Shown here: positions 55,559-64,000 of the stretch, piece by piece
Layout of the letters: each line of letters begins with the position of its first letter
Position numbering within the stretch: the first letter of the stretch is position 1
Origin: Pectobacterium wasabiae CFBP 3304
Lineage (GTDB): Bacteria; Pseudomonadota; Gammaproteobacteria; Enterobacterales; Enterobacteriaceae
Assembly (NCBI RefSeq): GCF_001742185.1
Contig: NZ_CP015750.1
Coordinates: 4,464,001 to 4,528,000 of the forward strand
DNA length: 64,000 nt
Reading direction: 5' to 3'
Made by a program: the position numbers and the translations under genes
Notes under the pieces: model-generated
Told to the model about the DNA's origin: nothing
What the model saw: only the letters and a program-made list of their open reading frames with translations
Databases searched by the model: none

Positions 55559-57871
55559 ATGAAATTCAAACCATCCATCAAGCCATACCGCAACGCGGCT
55601 GGCGGCTGGGGCTCGTTGGAAGCCACCACGCGTTTTGTCCTCGACAGCAAGCAAGCGCTGAAAAATATCCGAAATTTGTTGCGGGTCAATAAATCGAAAG
55701 GATTTGACTGCCCGGGCTGTGCCTGGGGTGATGACAACAGCAGCACGTTCAGCTTCTGTGAAAACGGCGCCAAAGCGGTGAGTTGGGAAGCGACGCGCAA
55801 AGCGGTCGATCTGGATTTTTTCGCCGCCCACAGCGTTACAACGCTACGCCAGCAAAGTGACTATTTCCTTGAGTATCAGGGGCGCTTAACCCACCCAATG
55901 CGCTACGACCGCGCTAGCGATCGCTATGTTCCCATCGATTGGGACGCGGCTTTTGCGCTGATCGCTCATCACATCAGTAATATGGCACACCCTAATCAGG
56001 TGGAGCTTTATACGTCCGGCCGTGCCAGTAATGAAGCGTCTTATCTGTATCAACTTTTTGGCCGCATGCTCGGTACTAACAATTTCCCCGACTGCTCGAA
56101 TATGTGCCATGAAGCCAGCGGAATTGGCCTGAAACAGAGTATCGGCGTCGGCAAGGGGACTATCCGACTAGATGATTTCGAACACGCCGATGCGATTTTT
56201 GTTTTCGGCCAGAACCCCGGCACTAATCATCCGCGTATGCTGCACAGCCTGCGTCACGCCGCCGATCGCGGTGCCCACATCGTCTCCTTCAATACGCTGC
56301 GTGAGCGCGGTCTGGAACGTTTTGCCAATCCACAGAACCCGCTGGAGCTGCTCACACCGCTGTCCGGCACCATCAGCGAAACCTACCTGCAACCTAATCT
56401 GGGCGGTGATATGGCTGCCGTGCGCGGCATGGTAAAAGCGCTGCTGGAAACGCATCGTCAGCGTCTGTCTGACGGAGAATCGGGGTTATTCGATCAGGAT
56501 TTCCTGTCCACGCATACCCAACAGGTCGACGAGTATCTGGCGTCTGTCGATGCGACAAGCTGGCAGAAGATCGAACAGCAGTCAGGGCTGAGTGAAGCAC
56601 AGTTGCGTTATGTGGCGGCGATTTATCAGCAGTCACCGCGCGTGATCTGCACCTGGGCGATGGGCATTACCCAACACAAGCATTCCGTTGCCACCGTGCG
56701 CGAAATCGTAAACCTGCAACTGCTGTTTGGGCAGTTGGGGAAACCGGGCGCGGGGCTGTGTCCGGTACGCGGTCATAGTAATGTGCAGGGTAACCGCACC
56801 ATGGGGATCGATGAGAAGCCGACCGCTGCGTTTCTCGATCGTCTTGCAGCGCATTATGACTTCACCCCGCCTTACGCCGCAGGCCACAACACGGTAGAGG
56901 CGCTGGAAGCCATGTTGCGCGATGAGATAAAAGTGCTGATCGCACTGGGCGGTAACCTCGCCGCCGCCGCACCGGATTCGGCACGCACCGAAGAAGCGCT
57001 GAGCCGCTGCGATCTGACCGTGCATATCAGCACCAAGCTCAACCGCAGTCATCTGGTAACCGGCAAGGTTGATGCACTGATTTTGCCAACGCTCGGCCGC
57101 ACCGATCTTGATATGCAAGCCAGCGGTGCACAGTTTATTACCGTCGAGGACTCCTTCAGTATGGTGCACGCCTCACAGGGTGTCGGACAACCGCTTTCGC
57201 CGTTACAGCGCTCGGAAACGGCGATTGTTTGCGGTATTGCCGATGCGGTTCTCGGCAGTGAAAAGCTCGACTGGCTGGCGCTGGCAGACGATTATTCACG
57301 CATCCGCGACCATATTGCCGCCACCATTCCTGGCTTTACCGATTTCAACGCCAACTGCGACCTGCCGGGTGGGTTTTATCTCGGTAATGCAGCCGCCGAA
57401 CTGCGGTTTAACACCCTCAACGGAAAAGCGCAATTCGGCCATGCCGCGCTGCCCGATACGCTGTTCCCGCAGCTACAAGGCAGCGACGTGCCCTTTACGC
57501 TGCAAACCCTGCGTTCACACGATCAGTACAACACCACGATTTATGGTCTGGATGACCGCTATCGCGGCGTTTATGGTCAGCGGGAAGTGCTGTTCATGCA
57601 CCCGGATGACATTGCCGCGTTAGGGCTGGAAGATGGCGATCGGGTCGATATCGAAACGCTGTGGAACGATGGTATTACCCGCATCGTCAACGGCTTCAAG
57701 CTGGTGAGCTACAATATTCCGCGCGGTAATCTGGCAGCCTATTACCCAGAAACCAACCCGCTGGTGCCGCTGTCCAGTTTTGGCGATGAAACGCATACGC
57801 CGACCTCTAAATCGGTGCCGGTTAGCGTTCGACTCGGTACGCAAGCGGAGTCTCTGCTGCGTATCGCTTAA
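55559..57871 (+). CDS. YdeP-type molybdopterin oxidoreductase
   Basis: A 770-residue protein of the formate dehydrogenase alpha-like (FdhF/YdeP) family; E. coli YdeP has 759. The N-terminus has CPGCAW and FCENG, only part of the usual 4Fe-4S ligand set. No selenocysteine UGA or catalytic Cys is seen at the formate site; the motif there is NMCHEASG. The MGD-binding blocks FGQNPGTNHPR and GLCPVRGHSNVQGNR are intact. No signal peptide, so cytoplasmic. In E. coli YdeP is linked to acid resistance through the EvgA system; its substrate is unknown. The partner may be a separately encoded FdhD-like sulfurase. Confidence 0.88.
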   Translation: MKFKPSIKPYRNAAGGWGSLEATTRFVLDSKQALKNIRNLLRVNKSKGFDCPGCAWGDDNSSTFSFCENGAKAVSWEATRKAVDLDFFAAHSVTTLRQQSDYFLEYQGRLTHPMRYDRASDRYVPIDWDAAFALIAHHISNMAHPNQVELYTSGRASNEASYLYQLFGRMLGTNNFPDCSNMCHEASGIGLKQSIGVGKGTIRLDDFEHADAIFVFGQNPGTNHPRMLHSLRHAADRGAHIVSFNTLRERGLERFANPQNPLELLTPLSGTISETYLQPNLGGDMAAVRGMVKALLETHRQRLSDGESGLFDQDFLSTHTQQVDEYLASVDATSWQKIEQQSGLSEAQLRYVAAIYQQSPRVICTWAMGITQHKHSVATVREIVNLQLLFGQLGKPGAGLCPVRGHSNVQGNRTMGIDEKPTAAFLDRLAAHYDFTPPYAAGHNTVEALEAMLRDEIKVLIALGGNLAAAAPDSARTEEALSRCDLTVHISTKLNRSHLVTGKVDALILPTLGRTDLDMQASGAQFITVEDSFSMVHASQGVGQPLSPLQRSETAIVCGIADAVLGSEKLDWLALADDYSRIRDHIAATIPGFTDFNANCDLPGGFYLGNAAAELRFNTLNGKAQFGHAALPDTLFPQLQGSDVPFTLQTLRSHDQYNTTIYGLDDRYRGVYGQREVLFMHPDDIAALGLEDGDRVDIETLWNDGITRIVNGFKLVSYNIPRGNLAAYYPETNPLVPLSSFGDETHTPTSKSVPVSVRLGTQAESLLRIA

Positions 57872-57912
57872 GCCTCTCTTCATTAGGGGTCTATGTCATA
57901 GCGTAAACCTCC

Positions 57913-57953
57913 CCCCTGTCGTGTTGCAAAACCAATAGCGCACGCGACAGGGG
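57913..57953. terminator. Long hairpin after the YdeP-like gene
   Basis: CCCCTGTCG / CGACAGGGG with a 23-base loop that can pair further. No T tract; it may terminate or protect the upstream mRNA. Confidence 0.5.
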
Positions 57954-58110
57954 ATTCGCGCCAATCAGCATTGACTTTATTCGAGTTTATTCGCCCTCTT
58001 GCTACCGTTATCCGGCCGCGCTATCCCCGATTATTCTTGCCGCCAGCACCTGATTCGAGTAAAACTGTGAACTGCTCATTAAGCCACTCACAATCGTATT
58101 TCTGGACGCT

Positions 58111-60045
58111 ATGTTTCAAGATAATCCGCTGCTTGCACAGCTAAAACAGCAACTTCACTCTCAGACACCGCGTGTTGAAGGTGTCGTCAAAGGGACCGAT
58201 AAGGGATATGGCTTTCTTGAAGCTGACGGGCAAAAAAGCTATTTCATTCCCCCTCCACACATGAAAAAAGTGATGCACGGCGACCGGATTACCGCCACCC
58301 TGCATACGGAAAAAGATCGGGAAATTGTCGAGCCAGAAACGCTGATCGAACCTTTCCTTACCCGGTTTGTTGGGCGCATCCACAAAAAAGACGATCGCTT
58401 ATCAATCACACCTGACCACCCGTTACTGAAAGAGGCAATTCCTTGCCGCGCCGCACACACTGTGACGCACGATTTTCAGGAAGGTGATTGGGCGGTAGCC
58501 GAAATGCGTCGTCATCCATTGAAAGGCGACCGTGGCTTCCATGCCGAGCTGACGCAGTACATCACCACAGGCGACGATCCGCTGGTGCCGTGGTGGGTGA
58601 CGTTGTCACGCCACAATCTGGAGCGTTCTGCTCCGGAAGTTGAAACCACTGAACGCCATGACGACGAGCTCGTCCGTGAAGATCTGACGGCACTGAACTT
58701 TGTCACCATCGACAGCGCCAGCACTGAAGATATGGACGATGCTCTGTATGTGCAGGACAACGGTGATGGTTCACTGCAATTAACGATCGCCATCGCCGAT
58801 CCAACCGCGTATGTAGATGCAGGCAGCGAGTTGGACAACATTGCGCGCCAGCGCGCCTTTACCAACTATTTGCCCGGCTTCAACATCCCGATGCTGCCGC
58901 GCGCGCTGTCAGACGATATCTGTTCCCTACACCCGAACGAACGTCGCCCTGTCCTCGCCTGCCGCGTGACGATTGCTGCCGACGGTGCGCTGGGTGACGA
59001 TATCCACTTCTTTGCCGCCTCGATCGAATCCAAAGCCAAATTAGCGTATGACAACGTCTCTGACTGGTTGGAAAATCAAGGCGAATGGCAGCCACAGAAC
59101 GACGCGATTGCCGAACAAATCCGTTTGCTGCACCGCCTCTGCCTGGCACGCAGCGAATGGCGCACCACGCATGCTCTGGTGTTTAAAGATCGCCCGGATT
59201 ATCGTTTCCTGCTGGGTGAAAAAGGCGACGTGTTGGATATCGTGGTTGAACACCGCCGCATCGCCAACCGTATCGTTGAAGAATCCATGATTGCCGCCAA
59301 TGTCTGTGCGGCGATTGTGCTGCGCGATAAGCTGGGTTTCGGCATCTATAACGTGCATAACGGGTTCGATCCTGCTTCGGTTGAACAAGCGGTTGCGGTA
59401 CTGGATACGCATGGTGTTCAGGCCGATGCACAGACGTTGCTGACACTGGAAGGTTTCTGTACGCTGCGCCGCGAACTGGATGCCCAACCGACACAGTTCC
59501 TGGATAGCCGTATCCGTCGCTTCCAGTCTTTCGCGGAAGTGAGCACCACGCCAGGGCCACACTTTGGTCTGGGGCTGGAAGCCTATGCAACCTGGACATC
59601 CCCGATCCGTAAATACGGCGATATGGTGAACCACCGTTTGCTGAAAGCGGTTATCACCGGACAGGCTGCGGAAAAACCGCAGGATGACGTCACGGTACAA
59701 CTGGCCGAACGCCGTCGCCTTAACCGCATGGCTGAGCGCGATGTCGGCGACTGGCTGTACGCCCGCTACCTCAAAGATAAAGCCGGCACGGATAGTCGCT
59801 TCAACGCGGAAATCATTGATGTCACGCGCGGCGGCCTGCGCGTTCGGCTGCTGGATAACGGCGCAGTGGCGTTTATCCCGTCCTCCTTTATCCATGCCGT
59901 GCGTGATGAGTTGGTGTGTAGCCAGGAAATGGGCACCCTCTCGGTGAAAGGCGACGTGGTTTATCGTCAGGGGGATACGCTGGACGTCCTCATCGCTGAA
60001 GTCCGTCTGGAAACCCGCAGCATCGTGGCAAAACCTGCCGCATAA
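58111..60045 (+). CDS. rnb: Exoribonuclease II
   Basis: A 644-residue RNase II, the E. coli length. N-terminal cold-shock domains ([20 protein letters not shown]) are followed by the RNB catalytic domain with the magnesium-binding Asp cluster in [13 protein letters not shown] and the [19 protein letters not shown] block, then a C-terminal S1 domain. It degrades single-stranded RNA 3' to 5'. In E. coli it lies near fabI; here 16 kb of accessory genes come between. Confidence 0.97.
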   Translation: MFQDNPLLAQLKQQLHSQTPRVEGVVKGTDKGYGFLEADGQKSYFIPPPHMKKVMHGDRITATLHTEKDREIVEPETLIEPFLTRFVGRIHKKDDRLSITPDHPLLKEAIPCRAAHTVTHDFQEGDWAVAEMRRHPLKGDRGFHAELTQYITTGDDPLVPWWVTLSRHNLERSAPEVETTERHDDELVREDLTALNFVTIDSASTEDMDDALYVQDNGDGSLQLTIAIADPTAYVDAGSELDNIARQRAFTNYLPGFNIPMLPRALSDDICSLHPNERRPVLACRVTIAADGALGDDIHFFAASIESKAKLAYDNVSDWLENQGEWQPQNDAIAEQIRLLHRLCLARSEWRTTHALVFKDRPDYRFLLGEKGDVLDIVVEHRRIANRIVEESMIAANVCAAIVLRDKLGFGIYNVHNGFDPASVEQAVAVLDTHGVQADAQTLLTLEGFCTLRRELDAQPTQFLDSRIRRFQSFAEVSTTPGPHFGLGLEAYATWTSPIRKYGDMVNHRLLKAVITGQAAEKPQDDVTVQLAERRRLNRMAERDVGDWLYARYLKDKAGTDSRFNAEIIDVTRGGLRVRLLDNGAVAFIPSSFIHAVRDELVCSQEMGTLSVKGDVVYRQGDTLDVLIAEVRLETRSIVAKPAA

Positions 60046-60053
60046 TCGCCATA

Positions 60054-60073
60054 CCGCCGAGTCATCTCGGCGG
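60054..60073. terminator. Hairpin after rnb
   Basis: CCGCCGAG-TCAT-CTCGGCGG, nine bases past the rnb stop; there is no strong T tract. Just after it a second GC-rich repeat (CCGCGCGGG...CCCGCGCG) can form another stem. Confidence 0.65.
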
Positions 60074-60203
60074 ACAGTATCTCCGCGCGGGCGTTCACAG
60101 CGAACTGACCCGCGCGTCATCATCGTTTATTCCGCCATATAGTTGATTAGCGACATCGTTGATCAACGACAGACGTACAACCCTACTAACAGGAGTGTTC
60201 CCG

Positions 60204-61121
60204 ATGAAGAAAATGACAATCGGCACATCCGCGATACAGGCTTCCAACATTGCGTTGGGCTGTATGCGAATGGCGAAGAAAAGCACGGATGAAGCGGCTG
60301 ACATCCTCAATGCTTCCGTTGAAGCAGGCATCGATTTCTTCGATCACGCCGATATCTATGGCTCAGGTTTGTCGGAAGAGATTTTCGCCGCCGGTTTACA
60401 GAAGACGTCCATCCGCCGTGAATCACTGTTTCTGCAATCCAAGTGTGGCATCCGCACGGGCTTTTTTGATTTTTCCAAAGCGCACATCATTGCGTCCGTT
60501 GAAGGTAGCCTGCAACGCTTAAAAACCGACTATCTTGATGCGCTGCTGCTGCACCGCCCGGACACGCTGTTTGAACCCGACGAAGTCGCGGCAGCATTCG
60601 ATGAACTGGAACGCAGCGGAAAGGTGCGCCATTTCGGCGTCAGTAATCAGAATCCGTTGCAAATTGAGCTGTTGAAGAAATCCGTGCATCAACCGCTTAT
60701 CGCCAACCAATTACAGTTCAGCATTATGCACACGGGCATGATTGATGCGGGTTTTAACGTCAATATGACGAACCCCGCATCGGTGAATCACGACGGGGCG
60801 ATTCTGGAGTACAGCCGCCTAAATTCGATGACGATTCAAGCCTGGTCGCCTTTCCAATACGGCTTCTTTGAGGGCGTTTTTCTCGATAATGAGAAATTCC
60901 CCAAGCTAAACGCGACGATTGATCACATCGCCGAGCACCATAACGTCACCAACACGGCGATCGCCACCGCATGGATTCTGCGTCACCCCGCCGCCATGCA
61001 GGTGATTATCGGCACCATGAGTCCGGAACGTATCCGTGATATCGCAGCGGCATCAAACTTGTCACTCAGCCGCGAAGAGTGGTACGAGATTTACCGCGCT
61101 GCCGGAAACGTCCTGCCTTAA
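60204..61121 (+). CDS. Aldo/keto reductase, YdhF family
   Basis: A 305-residue AKR (E. coli YdhF 298): the catalytic tetrad Asp and Tyr in DHADIYG, Lys in QSKCG, His in LLHRPD, then the NADP-binding C-terminal IIGTMSPERIRDI. It reduces carbonyl compounds with NADPH; the substrate is unknown. The start at 60204 has CAGGAGTG upstream. A good terminator follows, so it is a single gene. Confidence 0.9.
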   Translation: MKKMTIGTSAIQASNIALGCMRMAKKSTDEAADILNASVEAGIDFFDHADIYGSGLSEEIFAAGLQKTSIRRESLFLQSKCGIRTGFFDFSKAHIIASVEGSLQRLKTDYLDALLLHRPDTLFEPDEVAAAFDELERSGKVRHFGVSNQNPLQIELLKKSVHQPLIANQLQFSIMHTGMIDAGFNVNMTNPASVNHDGAILEYSRLNSMTIQAWSPFQYGFFEGVFLDNEKFPKLNATIDHIAEHHNVTNTAIATAWILRHPAAMQVIIGTMSPERIRDIAAASNLSLSREEWYEIYRAAGNVLP

Positions 61122-61127
61122 GCGCCT

Positions 61128-61172
61128 CGGCCCTGCCTCCTCTGAATTTTCCCGGCAGGGCCGTCTTGTTTT
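61128..61172 (+). terminator. Terminator of the aldo/keto reductase gene
   Basis: CGGCCCTGCC / GGCAGGGCCG with a 16-base loop, then TCTTGTTTTT. Confidence 0.85.
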
Positions 61173-61354
61173 TACCGCAATTATTTACTGTATCCGCACG
61201 TTAACTATTGTTTAGCCTTTAAGTTTCTTTACAGAAATTCACGTTCGCTCACATTTTCTCATCCATTCGCTTCTCTTCGTCAACAAACCCACTATTGTTA
61301 AATTGCATTAACACTCGCGCTATACCCTTTCTGAATAACGAAGGAGCCGTTGTT

Positions 61355-63418
61355 ATGAGTAACGTAAAGAGCATTGTGATCTGGCTGCTAGTCGGTCTGG
61401 CGGGCGCTTTTTCGTTCGCCACGCTGGCGCTGAGCCGCGGTGAGCATGTCAATGCGGTATGGTTGGTTATCGCCGCCGTATCGTGTTACAGCATCGCCTA
61501 TCGGTTTTACAGCTTATTTATCGCCAAGAAAGTGTTTGAACTCGACGATCGCCGGTTAACGCCAGCAGAACGTCATAACGACGGTCTGGATTACGTCCCC
61601 ACTAATAAATGGGTTCTGTTCGGTCACCACTTCGCCGCCATCGCCGGAGCCGGCCCGCTGGTTGGGCCAATTCTCGCTGCACAGATGGGGTTTCTCCCCG
61701 GTACGATTTGGATTCTGGTTGGCGTAATGCTGGCTGGTGCCGTGCAGGATTTCCTGGTGTTATTTATCTCAACCCGCCGAGACGGCCGTTCGCTGGGTGA
61801 AATGGCAAAACAGGAACTGGGCACGTTTGCGGGCATCATCACCATGCTCGGCGCGTTGGGCGTCATGATCATCATTCTTTCCGCACTCGCGCTGGTCGTT
61901 GTGAAAGCACTGGCGGAAAGCCCATGGGGATTGTTTACCATTGCCGCCACCATCCCTATCGCGCTCTTTATGGGCGTTTACATGCGCTTTTTACGTCCGG
62001 GCAAAATCGCTGAGGTGTCCATCATCGGCTTTGTACTGATGATGCTAGCGATTGTCTACGGTGGTAACATCGCCGCACACCCCTACTGGGGGCCATTCTT
62101 CACGCTGAAGGGTACATCACTCACTTGGGTTTTGGTGATCTACGGCTTCGTCGCCTCTGTTTTGCCGGTCTGGCTGCTGCTAGCACCGCGTGATTATCTC
62201 TCTACCTTCCTGAAAATTGGGGTGATTATCGGGCTAGCCGTTGGTATCGTGTTCGCGATGCCAGAAATGAAAATGCCCGCCGTCACTCGTTTTATTGACG
62301 GCAGCGGCCCTGTCTTCTCAGGCTCGCTGTTCCCCTTCTTGTTTATTACCATCGCCTGCGGCGCGATTTCCGGCTTCCATGCCCTGGTTTCCAGCGGTAC
62401 CACGCCTAAGTTAATTGAACGCGAAAGCCATATCCGCTTCATCGGCTATGGGGCGATGCTGATGGAATCCTTCGTGGCTATCATGGCGCTGATTTGTGCC
62501 TCGGTTATCGAGCCGGGAATCTATTTCGCCATGAACTCACCTGCTGCCTTGATCGGCACCACGGTTGAGAGCGCTTCGCTGGCCATTAACAGTTGGGGAT
62601 TTGTGATTACCCCACAGGAATTGAGTGCGATTGCCAATGACGTCGGCGAAGCCTCTATTCTTTCCCGTGCCGGTGGCGCACCGACCTTTGCGGTGGGTAT
62701 GGCCTATATCATCACCGAAATCTTTAACAGCCGGGCGATGATGGCATTCTGGTATCACTTCGCGATTCTGTTTGAAGCGCTGTTCATCTTGACCGCGGTT
62801 GACGCCGGGACACGCGCCTGTCGCTTCATGGTGCAGGATCTGGTCGGTATTGCGATTCCGAGATTAGCGAACAGCCATTCCTGGCTGGGGAATCTGGCCG
62901 GTACGACCGTTGCCGTTTCCGGTTGGGGGTTCTTTGTGTATCAGGGCGTAATTGACCCGCTGGGCGGTATCAACACACTCTGGCCGCTGTTCGGTATCGG
63001 TAACCAAATGCTGGCATCAATGGCGCTGATTCTCGGCACCGTGGTGTTGTTTAAGATGAAGAAACAACGCTATGCATGGGTGACGATCGTCCCTACCGTC
63101 TGGCTGTTTATTACATCGATGACGGCAGGCTGGCAAAAAATCTTCCACGAAAAACCGAGTATCGGTTTTCTGGCTCAGGCGAAACGCTTCGCAGCAGGCA
63201 TCGAACAGAACACGCTGATCGCGCCAGCCAAATCGATTAAAGATATGGAAACTATCGTTTTCAGTAATCAGATCAACGCTGCGCTGTGCGGGTTCTTTAT
63301 GCTGGTGGCAGTGACGATGCTGGTTTCTGCGTTCTTCGTCATTCGTCGTGCACTCAACAGCAATGAGCCAACGGCAAAAGAAACGCCGATTGTCTTGCGA
63401 GACGGCGCTCAACCTTAA
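61355..63418 (+). CDS. CstA-family carbon starvation carrier
   Basis: A 687-residue inner-membrane protein with about 16-18 helices, of the CstA/BtsT family (E. coli CstA 701, BtsT 716). Hallmarks: FGHHFAAIAGAGPLVGPILAAQMG and GFHALVSSGTTPKLI. BtsT is a pyruvate:H+ symporter and CstA a peptide/pyruvate carrier; which it is cannot be settled by eye, so no symbol is given. The usual downstream partner ybdD/yjiX (a short DUF466 protein) is absent. GAAGGAG precedes ATG 61355. Confidence 0.9.
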   Translation: MSNVKSIVIWLLVGLAGAFSFATLALSRGEHVNAVWLVIAAVSCYSIAYRFYSLFIAKKVFELDDRRLTPAERHNDGLDYVPTNKWVLFGHHFAAIAGAGPLVGPILAAQMGFLPGTIWILVGVMLAGAVQDFLVLFISTRRDGRSLGEMAKQELGTFAGIITMLGALGVMIIILSALALVVVKALAESPWGLFTIAATIPIALFMGVYMRFLRPGKIAEVSIIGFVLMMLAIVYGGNIAAHPYWGPFFTLKGTSLTWVLVIYGFVASVLPVWLLLAPRDYLSTFLKIGVIIGLAVGIVFAMPEMKMPAVTRFIDGSGPVFSGSLFPFLFITIACGAISGFHALVSSGTTPKLIERESHIRFIGYGAMLMESFVAIMALICASVIEPGIYFAMNSPAALIGTTVESASLAINSWGFVITPQELSAIANDVGEASILSRAGGAPTFAVGMAYIITEIFNSRAMMAFWYHFAILFEALFILTAVDAGTRACRFMVQDLVGIAIPRLANSHSWLGNLAGTTVAVSGWGFFVYQGVIDPLGGINTLWPLFGIGNQMLASMALILGTVVLFKMKKQRYAWVTIVPTVWLFITSMTAGWQKIFHEKPSIGFLAQAKRFAAGIEQNTLIAPAKSIKDMETIVFSNQINAALCGFFMLVAVTMLVSAFFVIRRALNSNEPTAKETPIVLRDGAQP

Positions 63419-63442
63419 ATATCAATGGCATATCCGTTACCA

Positions 63443-63467
63443 TCCCTCCCGCGTGGAGGGATTTTTT
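63443..63467 (+). terminator. Terminator of the cstA-like gene
   Basis: TCCCTCC-CGCGT-GGAGGGA followed by six T. Confidence 0.9.
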
Positions 63468-63558
63468 ATGGCGCGCCATCTCTGGGCACCAGCCTTACGA
63501 ATTTAGCACGGAGCTTGTGTCGTACAGGAGCGAGGTCATCAAGCACCACAAATGACAC

Positions 63559-63580
63559 TAGCGCCGCATTGGCGGCGCTA
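63559..63580. terminator. Hairpin past araD
   Basis: A perfect 9-bp stem TAGCGCCGC-ATTG-GCGGCGCTA, 38 bases past the araD stop. It is probably the end of the araD (leftward) transcript, although it has no T run. Confidence 0.5.
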
Positions 63581-63617
63581 TATGACTTAAAGATAATGAG
63601 GAAGGAACCGCTGCGGT

Positions 63618-64000
63618 TTATTGTCCGTAATAGGCGTTCTTACCGTGCTTACGCAAGTAGTGCTTATCCAACAGCGTTTGCTGCATCTCACCCAACTGAG
63701 GCGTTAACTGGCGCGAGAAAATCCCCATGTAGGCAAGTTCTTCCAGAACCACGGCATTATGCACCGCGTTATCGGCATCTTTCCCCCACGCAAAGGGGCC
63801 ATGCGAATTAACCAATACAGCGGGGACATCCACCGGAGAAATTCCGCGCTGGCGGAAAGTTTCGACGATCACTGTTCCCGTATCCCACTCATAGCGGCCG
63901 TTGATTTCTTCGTCCGTCATCAGGCGCGTACAGGGAATGGGGCCATAAAAGTAGTCCGCGTGTGTGGTTCCCCAGGCGGGGATGTCTTTACCGGCCTGCG
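63618..64000 (-). CDS. araD: L-ribulose-5-phosphate 4-epimerase AraD, 3' part
   Basis: The C-terminal 127 residues of AraD, cut by the window edge. The frame is open to base 64000 and includes the family blocks [37 protein letters not shown] and [18 protein letters not shown]. It is the last enzyme of the araBAD pathway, turning L-ribulose-5-phosphate into D-xylulose-5-phosphate. L-arabinose is abundant in plant pectin and hemicellulose. Confidence 0.95.
   Translation of the reverse strand, partial: QAGKDIPAWGTTHADYFYGPIPCTRLMTDEEINGRYEWDTGTVIVETFRQRGISPVDVPAVLVNSHGPFAWGKDADNAVHNAVVLEELAYMGIFSRQLTPQLGEMQQTLLDKHYLRKHGKNAYYGQ

Noticed and set aside
63425..63811. 128-codon plus-strand frame after the cstA-like gene, as a possible ybdD
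   Set aside because: It runs through the terminator and across araD on the other strand; the sequence does not resemble the short DUF466 protein.

Overview
The window is a chromosomal segment of a soft-rot enterobacterium, most likely Pectobacterium. The evidence is three-fold. The housekeeping proteins (TtcA, MppA, Tpx, TyrR, YcjX, PspABCF, SapABCDF, FabI, RNase II, AraD) look clearly enterobacterial. The gene order largely follows the E. coli ldhA-ttcA-zntB-mppA-tpx-tyrR-ycjFX-psp-sap-fabI-rnb backbone. A secreted GH5-CBM3 cellulase of the CelV type sits inside that backbone. No tRNA, rRNA, CRISPR array, transposase or prophage was seen.

Layout. 0-3.8 kb: a short fimbrial-like secreted protein, a secreted trypsin-like protease and a GAF/degenerate GGDEF/EAL phosphodiesterase. 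3.8-11.5 kb: hrpA, azoR, and the envelope lipid-transport pair ynbE/ydbH, without an adjacent ydbL. 11.6-15.6 kb: the remnant of a deleted chemoreceptor, an intact Aer-like PAS chemoreceptor, ldhA, two copies of a palindromic intergenic repeat and a DUF333 lipoprotein. 16.2-18.2 kb: a stefin/cystatin-like small protein, a Gly/Ser-rich peptide, ttcA and a small membrane protein. 18.5-31.3 kb: zntB, the murein-peptide pair mppA/mpaA, tpx, tyrR, an M20 peptidase, ycjFX and the phage-shock genes pspCBA with divergent pspF and a sigma-54 promoter.

31.4-35.2 kb holds celV, a RyhB small RNA with its Fur box, and a divergent SDR/LysR pair. 35.3-41.7 kb is the sapABCDF antimicrobial-peptide ABC system followed by fabI. 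The 16 kb between fabI and rnb (41.7-57.9 kb) is accessory in character. It carries a flavodoxin-fold reductase with a divergent HxlR regulator, a PD-(D/E)XK-like protein, a tight operon of four small unknown proteins, and a three-domain NADH:fumarate reductase with its ApbE flavin transferase. It also carries a GH31 glycosidase/MFS/LacI sugar locus and a YdeP-type molybdoprotein with a LysR regulator. The window ends with rnb, an aldo/keto reductase, a CstA-family carrier and the 3' part of araD.

The items most worth a second look are the stefin-like protein, the four-gene unknown operon with the neighbouring HxlR/PD-(D/E)XK pair, the chemoreceptor deletion scar, the modular palindromic repeat and the fumarate reductase/ApbE pair. 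RyhB is a confident small-RNA call. Start codons were moved from the longest open frame where a ribosome-binding site or family alignment favoured a downstream ATG; this is noted per gene.
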